NCBI RefSeq assembly: GCF_050908995.1
Contig: NC_135133.1
Span: 8,784,001 to 8,848,000 of the forward strand
Source: Andrena cerasifolii
Lineage: Eukaryota; Arthropoda; Insecta; Hymenoptera; Andrenidae
Direction: 5' to 3'
DNA length: 64,000 nucleotides
The position numbers and the translations under genes are program-made. The notes beneath the pieces are model-generated. The model did not search any database, was not told where the DNA came from, and saw only the letters and a program-made list of their open reading frames with translations. The first letter of the stretch is position 1; each line of letters opens with the position of its first letter. Shown here piece by piece: positions 37,826 through 49,900 of this stretch.

Positions 37826-38434
37826 GGTGATCCTTAGCTATTAGGGGTAAAAATTTTTTGGAGTGTTTCTTTGGTCTTACCCGCCTAAAATATGAGGTTT
37901 GGTGAGAAAATGATACGTGTAAAGTTTCAAAGTGGTTGGACCACGGGAACCCGTGCCGCAATTGAGTTGAAGTTTCGAAATAATAGTGGTTTCTCAATAT
38001 TTTTGCATTTTTACGAAAAGTTGTTTATCTAGCGCAAATTTGCTACGCAGTATCGGATTCTGTAGACATTCCTGAAGAAGTAACCGCCCACGAAAAATGT
38101 CAGAACAGTTTATAACTCGGACTGTTCGAGAAAATATCCATCGCCAACGCGTGCACGGTGTTTTGCCGCCCGGCGGCCCATGGCTCGGCTGCGCGACTCG
38201 TCAGGGCCGTAGCTACGCGCAATCGACATGGTGCCCAGTAGGGTGGTCCTTAGCTATAGGAATCAAACATTTTTTTATTTTTTATTATCTTCGGCTACTC
38301 TAGAAGTAACATTGAATATTTTTTAATAAAAGTACAATTTCTTACATGTATAAAGAATATAAAGCGGGTTCAGAAATTGTACAGAATTTGAAAATTGTGA
38401 ATGACACTGCGGAGCGAGGCGTAAAATTGATGTC
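37826..38434 (+). mobile_element. truncated copy of the 6.4-8.3 kb repeat family
   Basis: It starts AGTAGGGTGATCCTTAGCTA and runs collinearly with the - strand of 8,304 to about 7,690, at high identity over roughly 600 bp. It includes the internal AGTAGGGTGGTCCTTAGCTA block near 38,246 and the AERGVKL-coding block. It stops abruptly after GTAAAATTGATGTCAG, so the half-element is cut there. Confidence 0.8.
38346..38434 (+). pseudogene. truncated copy of the AERGVKL-motif fragment
   Basis: Its first 30 codons are identical to the - strand frame at 7,780. The frame then runs into unrelated flanking DNA at about 38,435. Confidence 0.45.
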
Positions 38435-41400
38435 AGCTGAGAAAAGTAATTCGCCGCGGATGATCTGGGCTACCAACACGTCCGGGGCCGTTTGCAGCTT
38501 TCGTGGGGGTGGCTCGCGCGGAGGTCGCAGGTGACCGTCGCGGGCGACGAGGATCATCCCCGATCGAAGCGATCGCTGCTGAATTTTATCTCCGCCATCG
38601 GGAAATTCGTTTTACTGCCGTGCTCGCGGCGAATGTATTAAAATGGAGGTAAGGGGACCGGGTAACCAGGGATTATCCGTTATCGAATCGTCCAGCGGCG
38701 ATGAGCGTGTTTTATTGGGAAATAGGGATGATTTAACCGCCTGCCTTGGTGCGTGCAGGTGCAGCTGTAAAACAGGTAGGCTTCAATCGTCTGTACTGGG
38801 TGTTCCATGGAACTCCACGGGGTTGTATCATTGAAACCTGAAAAAGGTAAGGGATGTTGAAGAGGTTTCATTGAATACCTCCGCTTCCCGCGTCACGATT
38901 AAACTCTGCGTTCTTTAAATGCACCCTACCTTTCCGCCCAAATGAAAATACACGAGACATTTATCGATATCGATACTCTACCCAACATCTGCCCTAGAAA
39001 TTGTCATCCCATTTCACAAACAAGCCCCGGTCACGAGACAAATGTGTTTATATAAACCTGGTCGAGACGATATCGACACCTTGCAGCCAGGAAGGAAACC
39101 GCCCCCGGCCACGAGACCAGTTAATCCTCGTCAGCTTCTCACCCCCGGGACGGCAACGCCTGGCGCTTTTAAAACAAAACTAGCCCCGATATCTAGACGG
39201 TGGAGGGTGGTTCTCGAATTTACATTTCTAATCGCGGCTAAGAAACGGCGCGTTATGGAAATAGGGAAAATAAACGGCGCGATATCAGCATATCAAACGG
39301 CCCCCTCTTAGCCCCGTGTCCCCGGGACAGCCGCGGGGCGGCTTTTTAAACCGTGCCGCGGAAAAGTCGCCGGGCTTCGAGTGTGTGCCGATTCGTTGGA
39401 AGCGGCCGCGGCGAGATAAAAAGAGCCTGGCACGCGGTGAGAAAAGTGCAACCAATAATTTTATTTTCCACGATAAAGCACGGCGGGCGTTCGGCGCGGA
39501 ACCGCGGGGGTTGCGGGGAGGCGGGAGGTCGCAGGTCGTGTATCTTTAGTAAGTAAACAGAGCGCCTTATGAATTTTAAGCAGGGCGACGAGGAAAGTAC
39601 AACGGTACTTCTTCTTCTTCTTCTTATCTCACTCTCTTCCTTCCTCTTCGTCCAGCCCTTGCGTCGTCAAACGTTCACTTTTATTCTTTCCCACCGGGTT
39701 CCTTTCATCCCCCGTCTCCTCTTCTTTGACGAAACACACAGGCTAATCCCATAGAAGAAGTGGCAACGCAATTTGAAATGTAGAAACCCCGAGATTGCGT
39801 TCAGTTTCTTTTTTTTGCCATTCAGCTGGGAGTCTCGAGCGAAACGGACGGCGACCAGCTGACGGTTCCTCGGTGGATTCGTAAACAGTGGTACGGATTA
39901 ACGAGGGTGGAGGGCGACTCGCTTCCCTTTGAGACGAGCACTTCTTTCGGGGAAGGAGTGGTACGGAGGAGAGGGTAGGTTCGCGTCGAAGGAATCGCGA
40001 GGTCAGTCATTATGGAGAAGTAGGACCTATGTGAAGGCTCCATGAGGCTAAAGATGGAGGGCGTCGTGTTTCATTTACGAGCGCCTCGGAATCCTTGGGC
40101 CAACGCGGTCCCGTTTTAGCGCTGTTTGATACGATTTTGACGAGGTCGTCGAACTTCCGCCGTCTCCGGGAATACTGCTGCGAAGTAGAGTCTTCTTTAA
40201 GCAAGTTTCGGTAATCAGAATACGCAAAGATTTGGGGTACCGCAAGTTTCTTTATTTTCTCATTATTATTAGAAGAGTGTCCACCTCAAGGATTATTTAT
40301 CGGAAGCATCGAAGTCCCAGTAAAATTAAAAGCGCACAGAGAGAAAAGTAACCTTCGCAAACCTTCATGTTCCTTATAAAAGCAAATCGAGGAACTCACC
40401 CCCCCGTGCTAATCTCGGCAATGAAAGGCGTTTAGCGCCCCTGAGTGTCGATTAACACTTCATCATCAATATGTTCGAGTGCCTCGTGTTATGAAATTTC
40501 GATGAATCTTGGGAAACTCTTGCGAGAAACTACCCCGCGCTCGCGAGGGTGGAGGGAGCGAGACGGGTGGGCGGGGGGAAAGAGCGACGGAGAACGGGAG
40601 ACAGACTAGCGAGGTCTGCGTTTAATAGCCGTAGTGTTACCTCCGAGGCCTTTCGCCATTAAGAATCCCACAAGACCGTCCTCGCGGGCCCCCTTCGCCC
40701 CCCCCCTACCCCGTAGCCCGAGTCACCCCTTTCCGCAATTCCGACATATTACACGGTGCCCCGGTAGAGTGGATGTAATACGTGTTCGTAGCCGGCTATA
40801 ACTATACGTTGCAGAGGTATACCTCGGTACCACTAAAATCATTAGATACACGTGCGCCTTGCAGCGCGCAGAATCCCGTCCCCTTGCCATTAGAATGCTT
40901 AGACGGTGTTGTATCCGGAGATCAATATCAAAACAACGCCGCATGACCGCCCACTACCCGGAAAGTCCGCGGAAACGTAGGTTGGCTGGACGAATTTCTT
41001 CGCGGACTCGTTCGAGAATCGAGATCGAAAAGGCCCACTGGAATTTCAGTGCGGAACTCGGGGGACATTTCTTAAGTAATTTATTTAATTGATCGTTTCG
41101 ATTTTAGGCGATAGGATTTGTAAAATATTCTGAGTGAATATTTAATAGTTATTGGCGTAATAGGTATTTTTAATTCGATTGTTTACCCTTTTGTATACGA
41201 AGCGTGGAACGAAAGGGAAGCTATGGCACAGGTTCTGCAAATTTAGAAAAGATCATTACCCCCCCGGGTGCCCGTTACTATTATATTGGGTCTTTTATCA
41301 TCTTCCGTAACTAACCACTCGACTCGCGCTCGAGACACTCACCCTTCCTAATCACAATCAAAGGACCAGGATTTAAAAAAAAAAGAGGGCTGAGGATGAT

Positions 41401-43259
41401 GGGAGGAGAGGTGCACGGAGTCGAAGGTCTCGAAGTTGGGATAAGTAACGAAAATGTAAGGCCGGATGAACCGCGCTCATCCCCTTTGGCGTTGGCGTTT
41501 GACGCGACCGCTGAAATTTTTACTTGGTTCGATTTGGTCTTTCGGGGATCCCCCGCCCTCTGATTGGTGGACTCTGGCCACGCCCTGCATATAAGGGTGG
41601 CTTGCTCGCCGGAGCACTATCAACCCTTATGTATGCCCGATGTGAGTACACTTATGTGCCCCGTACATATGTAGGGGTGCAGATTTCACGCGTGTATGTA
41701 TACATGTATGTACCTGGCCGATACATAGGCGCAGGAACGTGTGTATACCGGGTGGGGCTGCCTAGCAAGGACCGCGGAGGGCAACGGTGAACTTTTCGAT
41801 ACGACACGGTCGATCGAACCAGTCGTAATTTTAGTATCAAACTGTTATCTAAAAATGAACGGCTCGGGTGTCGATATTCTTTTCGCGAAACTCACGCCGG
41901 ATCAGGGATAAGTGGCTTGCACGGGGGCTTTTACTCGCTTTCCATTTTATTATTGCTCTTGCTCGTTGGTGAAACTGTACAATTGGTGTAAAAAGTACTT
42001 CTACGTGGCCTAGGAAAAATGAAACGAACGGTTGCAATGAATTAAATTTAACATAACCTTTAATCGCCCTTAGAAGCAATCGCTTGAATAGTTTCAAAAG
42101 CGTGTTTTGTCATCTTTGGTGGGAAATGTGGGATAGGATTTTTTCTTCGCCGATATTTCTGTAAATTTTTTGTCCTTAATATTAGAATTTAAAAATTCGG
42201 TGAATTTTAACAAAAAAAATCGCTTCTTTCCACAACTATAAATTTCATCGTATCAAAATTTACATTTCTAGAAAAAGACTATTAGAGCTGTGTAAGTAAT
42301 TACAATTATCACTCAAAAGTTAAAAGATCGTAACTCAAAAATGACGCCGGGGTGCAGTGAACCCCATGTGAACAATTTGTGATTGCAAGGTGTGACCACG
42401 AAGGGTTAATAAAAAATTTTGTAATTTGATTTTTTGCTGTACCTCCCGTATGAATGAAATTGAATTATAAATAGCAATAAAATGATGTCCGTTGCAGCAA
42501 GTAAAATAATACTACCAGTCACCTACTGAAAGTATCAATTACGTCTTCATATAAGAACTCGCAGACATGTGGAGGAAGCTTACGTGATCCCTCCACGCCA
42601 CATTGTTCCGCCCAAAATTGAATAGAATAACGTGTCGCCTCGTAGAAAGAGAATATTTTTACGCGTGAAATATTTTACACGGAATTTATGCCTTGGAGAG
42701 GAACGCGGGAGGAAACACATAGTCTACACAGTAGTACAGATATTACTATTTTACACCAGATGGAGTAGAATAAGATGTCACCTCAAATCGTCCCGGGTAA
42801 CTAAAATAGCTTCGCGTTACAAGCCTTAAAAGCACGAAGACAGTAGCTGGGGACTGCGTGAAATACACGCGGAGACGGCGTTACACTAAATTCTCCTCTT
42901 TCCAAATGATATGTATTTCAGAATTAATTGCGTGCGAGCACCTTTCGCGACATATCGCGTAACCCTGGCTCCAGGGGCTGTATCCTCCTTTGAATTATTC
43001 TTACTTAATTATAGCGGGCACGCTACTCGACGTTCCACCGCATTACTAAAGGGGAGTTTTATTCAATATCATATACGACCTTGAGTACACGTTTCATTAT
43101 CCCTCTGCACCCCCCAGAAGCTCCTAATAGGTTGCAAACAACCCTAATTTTCCACTGGATGCTAATAAAATTTACCTCCTTCCCCACAAAGGAGTTCCTT
43201 TAGAAATCAAAATTTCTTACTTCCACCGAATCTCAATTTTATTAATAAAGAATTCTTCG
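38435..43259. other. gene-free stretch
   Basis: No supported exon. Unique-looking GC-rich and AT-rich DNA. A CTT run lies at 39,609-39,626, and TATGTAC/GTATGTA words cluster at 41,650-41,740. Confidence 0.5.
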
Positions 43260-43435
43260 GGGAAACATAGTGCGCTAAAAATTCATCCCAATTATACCAA
43301 CAAGGGAATAGTAAAAGGAACAGAAACCTGGATTTTATTCTTTAGATGAATTGTATTGAATTTGCGTTAAAAATATTTTTATCCGTTCAACTCGGCTCCG
43401 CCAAGATTAAATCCTAAGTGCGCCACTGAGCAATA
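43260..43435 (-). repeat. dispersed repeat, copy 2
   Basis: On the - strand it reads CAGTGGCGCACTTAGGATTT and matches 13,250-13,435 (+) for about 170 bp, so the two copies are in opposite orientation 30 kb apart. It lies about 500 bp upstream of the Tip60 start codon. Confidence 0.6.
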
Positions 43436-43582
43436 GTATTTATAAAAACCAGCACTAGGAAATCAGCAGCGCCCAAAGTAATCCGATAAATAGTTTCACA
43501 GAACTTGCTTCCTTACAATAAAACATCCCAAGAAGAAAAACTCGAAGCGCGCTCAAAGTAATTACTTTTCCTAATGCTGGAA

Positions 43583-43726
43583 CAGACATATCCGGTAATT
43601 TAGTCGAGTAGCGAATAATTCAGTAATTCACCATTGTTTTACTAAACCACTGGAGTAACTTTTAATGTCCACACACGGTAAATTACTAAATTACTCGCTA
43701 CTCGACTAAATTACTGAACGTGTCTG
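43583..43726. mobile_element. small fold-back MITE upstream of Tip60
   Basis: The 144-bp segment begins CAGACA and ends TGTCTG. Arms of about 50 bp share GTAATTTAGTCGAGTAGCGA (one or two mismatches in the arms). It lies 218 bp upstream of the Tip60 start codon, so it may be close to or within the promoter or 5' UTR. Confidence 0.75.
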
Positions 43727-43943
43727 AATCAGCGTTTATTAATTTAAAAACAAATTTCGCGGGTGCCGCGCGCCCTTAGACACTCGATCGACCTTTCTCG
43801 CCGGTCGTTCGATTGTGCGGGAAGCAGTGTTGAACTTTAGTTCCGCGTGCGTGCAACGCGAGCGAAGGGGCGCTCGCGTCAGTGCCGTGAGAGGTTCAAA
43901 ACAAAATTGTGTTTGGTGGCGAGTTTCTTGATTTGTGATTGAA

Positions 43944-43988
43944 ATGATCGAGGAACACGACGAACGCGAGACAATATGCGACTCGGTG
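43944..43988 (+). CDS. Tip60: Tip60 coding exon 1
   Basis: ATG followed by 14 acidic-rich codons (MIEEHDERETICDSV), then donor GTAAGT. It ends in phase 0. A further 5' non-coding exon cannot be excluded. Confidence 0.8.
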
Positions 43989-46476
43989 GTAAGTGGTGCT
44001 GCGCGCTGGCCGCGTTGCCGCGAACATATTCCCAAGGAGACGCTGTCCGCCGCAGATACGCGGATATTATGAATTTCTAACCTCACTTTCAGAACTCGTT
44101 GGTGGAGGGCTGTCGTTTGCCGGTCAGAATGCACGGGACAGACGACTGGCGTGAGTAAAACGTTCGCCTTTGCAATCACTTTATGACCCACTGACCATTC
44201 CTTCCGTGAGAATCATGTTTTTTTCTCTCGAAATAATGCATAACGAGTTTGTACAAGAAAGTCCTTTCGATAAGCGTATCACTGAATCGCGTTGTTGGAT
44301 CGCTCTATAGGGTTACAGAGTTTTTAATCGATTAGCGTCATCGTAATCTAGTCACAGGGATGAGACACATGGTCGTTGAAACATTATTAGCTGTTATTAT
44401 CCATTCGCTCTGATCAGCTTGGCTTTAAGGTTATGATTAGGCAATTTCAGAAGCGATAGTGTACGTACATACTTTCTTCTGGTCTGTCTCGAGTGTCGAT
44501 GATTGCTCGTCGTATAGATTCAGGCGTAACGTTGCTGGGTTTATCAAAAGTTTCCTTTTGTCGTCCACAGCCCTTGCTGAAATCATCAGTGTTAAAGAAG
44601 TACACGGTGTCAAGTGTTATTATGTTCACTATGTAGATTGTAAGTATAACGGGGCTTGATTAACCGTTTCACTGTACGTGCCGCACATGCGGCCCGCGCT
44701 CGACTCTTGTCGCAAGCTCTGGTGGCCACGCGTGATCCAACGAGAGTAAAGAATGCTGGTTCGTTCGGGGGGAAATGGAAAATATTCATGGGAAATAATT
44801 ACAGTGAAATGTATATCCTGTAATGTGGCAGCGCAGCAGTATACGAAATCAAATGCTACTGTAACTGAAACTCTCTATGTCTGTGCGCTTCGTGCATTTC
44901 CATCGTTACCGATCCTTATAGACAAATTTGAAGCAATTGCAATGCTTCCTGTTGAGGGTGTCTCATGAGTTTCATATTCATTCGATCTGCATCTCCACAT
45001 ATATATATATTAATATCTCGTTCTAAAATTCATTCTGAAATCTCGGAGCAGAGCGTGCGAACGCCACAGGTTCGGAACGGCCGAGCAGTGAAACGGTTAA
45101 GGCGGAGGTAGTAGCGTATGTACGTAAACAATGATTTAACTAAATGTACAACGTTTTAGTCAATAAACGGTTAGATGAATGGGTTATGGAAGATTGTCTG
45201 GACACTAGGAAAGTCCAGTACCCTCGTCGAGACGGAACGACACCGGGCACTGATGCGGCCACCCCGAAAAAGCAGCCGGTCAGTAGACCCCCTAGCCCTA
45301 GTAGCCTTAGCAACGAGCCGGTCAACGGTTCGGCCGTGCTGCAAGCGGCGTTACAAAAGAAAATGTCCAGAAAGAGAAAGGCCACGTTCATAGAGAACGA
45401 GGACTCTCAGGAGGCCCCGCCACAGACGCCCGGACCAAGGCCGACCGGCTCTCTGGTTGCCCATCATCACGACGACATTGTCACCCGAATGAAAAATGTC
45501 GAGTTAATAGAGCTGGGCCGTCAGAGAATAAGACCGTGGTACTTCAGCCCGTACCCGCAAGAGATGGTGAACCTACCTTGTATATACATCTGCGAGTTCT
45601 GCCTGAAGTACAGGAAAAGTCGGAAATGCCTGGAGAGGCATCTGGCCAAGTGCAATCTGAGGCATCCGCCGGGCAACGAGATATACAGGAAAGGATCGAT
45701 ATCGTTCTTTGAGATTGACGGCCGTAAGAACAAGAACTACGCGCAAAATCTCTGCCTGCTTGCCAAATTATTCCTGGACCACAAGACCCTCTACTACGAT
45801 ACCGACCCGTTCTTATTCTACGTGATGACGGATTTCGATAGCAGGGGCTTCCACATAGTCGGTTACTTCTCCAAAGAGAAAGAATCGACGGAGGACCATA
45901 ACGTAGCTTGTATTCTAACACTGCCGCCTTATCAGAGAAGGGGCTACGGGAAGCTGCTGATAGAATTCTCGTACGAGCTCTCGAAGTTCGAGGGTAAAAC
46001 AGGCTCGCCCGAGAAGCCGCTGTCCGATCTGGGATTGTTATCTTATCGGAGCTATTGGGCGCACACGATACTGGACATTCTGCTGAACATAAAGCCGCTA
46101 GTCGAAAACGAGAAGCCCCAGATCACGATAAGCGAGATATGCGAGCTGACCTCGATTAAGAAAGAAGACGTGATATCGACCCTACAGAACTTGAATCTCA
46201 TTAATTACTACAAAGGACAATATATTGTGACATTGAATAGGTAATTGGCTAAATAGTCAATGCATCGTTAGGGAACGAGTCGAGCCGAATATATACAAAC
46301 AGTTTTAGCTTCTATCCGTGCGACCGGCACCTTCACGATCTCACTCACGAACAATGTTTATTCGCAGGGATATTATCGAGCAACACGCAGCCGCTATGGA
46401 AAAGAGGCAGATCAGAATAGATCCTAAGTGTCTGCATTGGACACCAAAAGACTGGAGTGTTAGGGCAAAATGGTGA
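43944..46476 (+). CDS. Tip60: Tip60 (KAT5) MYST-family histone acetyltransferase, complete, 5 coding exons
   Basis: Coding exons are 43,944-43,988, 44,093-44,150, 44,571-44,639, 45,160-46,240 and 46,368-46,476, giving 453 residues. Tip60 is the nuclear catalytic subunit of the NuA4/TIP60 complex. It acetylates histones H4 and H2A(v) and non-histone targets in transcription and DNA repair. Visible parts: chromo-barrel domain about residues 20-75 (EGCRLPV, DDWPLAEI, YYVHYVDFNKRLDEWV); a Ser/Pro/Lys-rich linker to about 165; C2HC zinc finger at C202, C205, H218 and C222; acetyl-CoA loop QRRGYGK at 316-322; candidate catalytic C308 and E342; the conserved autoacetylated-type lysine K266; C-terminal CLHWTPKDW. 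The chromo barrel and ITISEI...TSIKKEDVISTLQ separate it from MOF and HBO1. All four junctions are GT-AG and in frame. The start was chosen as the first ATG in the exon ahead of the chromo barrel. The length is near the insect norm; nothing is missing. Confidence 0.96.
44093..44150 (+). CDS. Tip60: Tip60 coding exon 2
   Basis: Acceptor CACTTTCAG, donor GTGAGT. Encodes the first strand of the chromo barrel (EGCRLPVRMHGTDDW) and ends one base into a Pro codon. Confidence 0.92.
44571..44639 (+). CDS. Tip60: Tip60 coding exon 3
   Basis: Acceptor TCGTCCACAG, donor GTAAGT. Encodes LAEIISVKEVHGVKCYYVHY of the chromo barrel and ends one base into a Phe codon. Confidence 0.93.
45160..46240 (+). CDS. 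Tip60: Tip60 coding exon 4
   Basis: Acceptor ACGTTTTAG, donor GTAATT. This large exon holds the end of the chromo barrel, the linker, and nearly the whole MYST domain including zinc finger and acetyl-CoA motif. Reading through the donor would add only TAA, which would truncate the protein 35 residues early. Confidence 0.96.
46368..46476 (+). CDS. Tip60: Tip60 coding exon 5
   Basis: Acceptor TTATTCGCAG. Encodes the conserved C-terminal tail beginning DIIEQH and ending WSVRAKW, then TGA. Confidence 0.95.
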
Positions 46477-46944
46477 AGTGACGTTAACCGTTGACAATAA
46501 GACGATGCTAATTCTGTCTTGACATATTATTTTCAGGAACCCTGGAAGTGACTACGTACGATTAGCGTGTGTACAAAGCTGTACATAATATTTCGACCTT
46601 CACCGGTCTGCGTTTTAATAAGACTGCGTCAGGCTTTGCACGCAACTGCAATTGTCTAAAACAAAGATTTAAAGAGGAGAACGAAAAAAAAAGAACAGAA
46701 ACTAAAATAAAGGAACAAGTGGTTCGCGAAAGCGCGCGTATCACGGTTGCACGCGACGCGCTCGGATATAACCGTGGTTAGCGGGCTTCCCGCGGGGAGA
46801 GATTATATCTGTTACACGCCGGCTTCCGTCTAGAGTCAGAGGCAATGTTTTAATATGGTGACTAGGATTTTTTAATTGTACGCATACGTATTTGCGATCA
46901 ATCGATTTGTACAGGAGCCACCGAACCGGTCTTGTAGAATTGTA

Positions 46945-46950
46945 AATAAA
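46945..46950 (+). terminator. candidate polyadenylation signal of Tip60
   Basis: AATAAA 469 bases after the stop codon, followed by a GT-rich stretch. A second AATAAA lies at 46,706-46,711, so a shorter 3' UTR is possible. Confidence 0.5.
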
Positions 46951-46976
46951 TCTGATTTTATAATGTGCGCATCATA

Positions 46977-49900
46977 CTCGGCACCCATGAACGCGATCTA
47001 GCTTTTAAAATAGTATCCCTGACTTCGAGTAACAGCTTGCAGGCGATACTTCGCGCCCCCCCTGCTCCCTCCCCCACGTTTGCTCGGAGGCAAGTGGACG
47101 CCGTCGAAGCGAACGTTAGCACGATGTAGAAGTCGCGTGCACGGGAATTATTCGCACAGCAGTGCGCACACCTGTACCTTAGCTGTTATCCGAATTCGCG
47201 CGTACACGTGTCGTAACGCTGGATTGTAATCGAGGCACTGTCGCCGAAAGGCAGGGAAACAAAAAGATCGCACGATTAAAGCAGTTGGATTTATCACCAG
47301 ATCGGGGGCGAAGTAACGAGCCTCCGTTTGCCGTTGTGTTATCAGCGATTGTGCTCGATCGAAAGTCAAAAGCACTCGATGCGGGTCGCCCGGCGATTCA
47401 ACATTGTTCTACCAAAACGAAGAGTTACCTGTGGAATCTGCGAAATAAAAATTCATATTTTTCTCCGCAAGTGTGTGTTTTTGATAGCGCCGGACGTCAC
47501 CGCTAGAGCTCCGACCATCGATTAAGGTAGCGAGCGAGGCGAGGAGCAAGGTACGCTCGTAAATTCCTTCCGGCAGCTCGGTCGGTTCCATTCGGCAGAG
47601 GGTAATGAAAGAAGTCTCCCCAAGACATATCTCTTTTTTTTTTTTTAAATACAGCATCTTTTATGTATATATATATTTTTCTTTTATATTCAACAGTAAC
47701 ATCACAGTAGCTTCATATACAATAAATTTTTTTTCTTCCTCGTCGTAAGTTCATCTTGCCTTTGTGTTCGTCGCCACGCAAGCGTGACGCAGCGAGTCTC
47801 GGATCGTTTTTACAAAATTCGCCGGGTTCTTGCTGCCGCGCGTCGAGGGTAGGACGAAGGGGGGGATGGAGTGGCGCAAGACGCTGCTGCGTGTCCTCCG
47901 TAAATGTCTAGCCGCGAGTTTCGAGCGCGGATATCAGTCGGGATCCTCGTGTGTCCGTACGGTTCTGCGGCAACGTTCGATTGATCGTCGACAGAGTCCC
48001 CTACAAGAATAGATGCGAACGAATAACGCGAACACAGCGGAACAGGCCTCGCGACGGATTGCGAAACGCACGTACGCGAAATCCCAATGATATTGCTGAC
48101 TCGTCCGCGAAATCCTGTACACAGAACAGAAACGGTCCCACAGTGTAGAAGACGACCACGACTCGACGAAATTCTAATCGGGACCCCCTCGCCGACCGAT
48201 ACTAACACCTCCAGTGGCATCGGCGTGAAAGCGCGCCGAGGGGTGTGCACCCTGCGAGCACATTCCTGGCGCGCTCGCACGTGGACATGCTCTGGAAAGC
48301 ATCGAATGTTTACCTTCGAAAATAAATCGAGCTCGGAGTTTGCTTCGTACGAAACCTTTGTGGCAGAATGGCTTTATGAAATCGAGGGGGTGTTTTTTAA
48401 AATATGGGGCCACTTAAAGTGTTAGAATATCGCTCGGCCCTCTTACACGTGTTACCTTATCGACGAGACAATGCTTAAATACAATACCGATTACCGTGAG
48501 ACTCGTCGATTCCTTTCTCACACGTGCACACACAACCACATGCATACATCGCGCACCGATCACTATCGGTGGCTGTTGATTGTATTCGTGTTCCGCAGAC
48601 ACAACGAGAGTATCCGGGTACTTGAGAAACGCTTGATGAACATTAGGCGAGGACTCGGATACGACGAAAACGGTATTTAAACAGGACCTAGAGATCGTGA
48701 GTATTTATAATTTTTATTAATGCTGTCGGACATTGGTATTATGTGTATGAGGGCAAATTTTGGAATAAAGAATTGAACGTGGCCTGGGGCATTAATCTGA
48801 ACTTTTCAGCGAAGAGATCACTGTGCTGGTTTCAGTATGATTGTTTAAAGAGCGTTGCCAATTTGGGTGGTAAGTCCTAAAAGATGTGGCTCCTTCGGAA
48901 AAGTAAATGGGAAGGGGATGCAATTGTTTTCGTGAAAACGCGCAAAGAACAGAAATTATTCTCCCAACTTACTTATTTCCTTTGGAATACTGGGAGATTT
49001 TTAAATTGCACTAGCAACGACTCCTGACAAATAAAACAATTTGATTTTAATATTACCACTTTGCAATATTGTGAATTTTGTCTGCAAACTTGATATGTAT
49101 AGAGGTTTGTAGAAAGGATCCTATAAACAAGTGCAATCCTCCACATTTTCGATAAAAATCAGCTTCTTCCTGGGTGTTACCAGTTGCTTCAAGGTATTCC
49201 GATCGCAGAATAATTTCCCGCGTACCCGAGTGCTCGATTAATCTTCGTCGATTGACCGTGCACGCTCAGGATCGGCGATCGTGAACGAGCGCAGAATTCG
49301 GCGGATAGATTAACAATAACAACAACAACAATGACAATCAGAGTCCTCAGTGGACGAAGGCTATCATCAGAATGAAGAGCGAGCGTTAACAGTGATCAGC
49401 GTACGGGGATGATAGTGAGGACACTGATGCATGACGTGATTAACCCTTTTGCACCCTCGAGGACACACCGGCCGAAGCATTATTACAATTCGGTTGTTAA
49501 ACGTTCCAGCGTTCACAGGGGCTCGAAATTTAGCCCAACTCTGAGAAGCCAGTGGCACCGAAAGAAGAATTTCATTTCTCCTGAATTTCATAACTCCTGC
49601 AAGTGCCTTCAATATAAAACGTCCGATGCAAGAAGTGTTTCAAAGCTTTGCCAATAATAAAACCTCTCGTCTTCTCGGAGCCCTTCTCTTCCGCGAAACT
49701 TCCTTCACGTCTCAAGAACGAAAGAGAAAGATACCACCGTGCAACAAACAGAAAACTCGTGGAATATTTAATAAAATGCGTTGCCACGCGTGGGTGCCTG
49801 CAGTCTCGCTTCCGAAGGAGGTCAAAAGTGCAAAGGGTTAAATGGTCTCTGCCCTGTGGTGTGCATCCCTTACGACATCCACGAAATCGTACGCGTTATT

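Noticed and set aside
43739..44191. 150-codon - strand frame over the Tip60 5' end
   Set aside because: Antisense shadow crossing Tip60 exons 1 and 2 and the intron between them.
47810..48280. 156-codon - strand frame
   Set aside because: No recognisable domain; lies in the convergent intergenic region with no splice or start context, and other frames are equally open.
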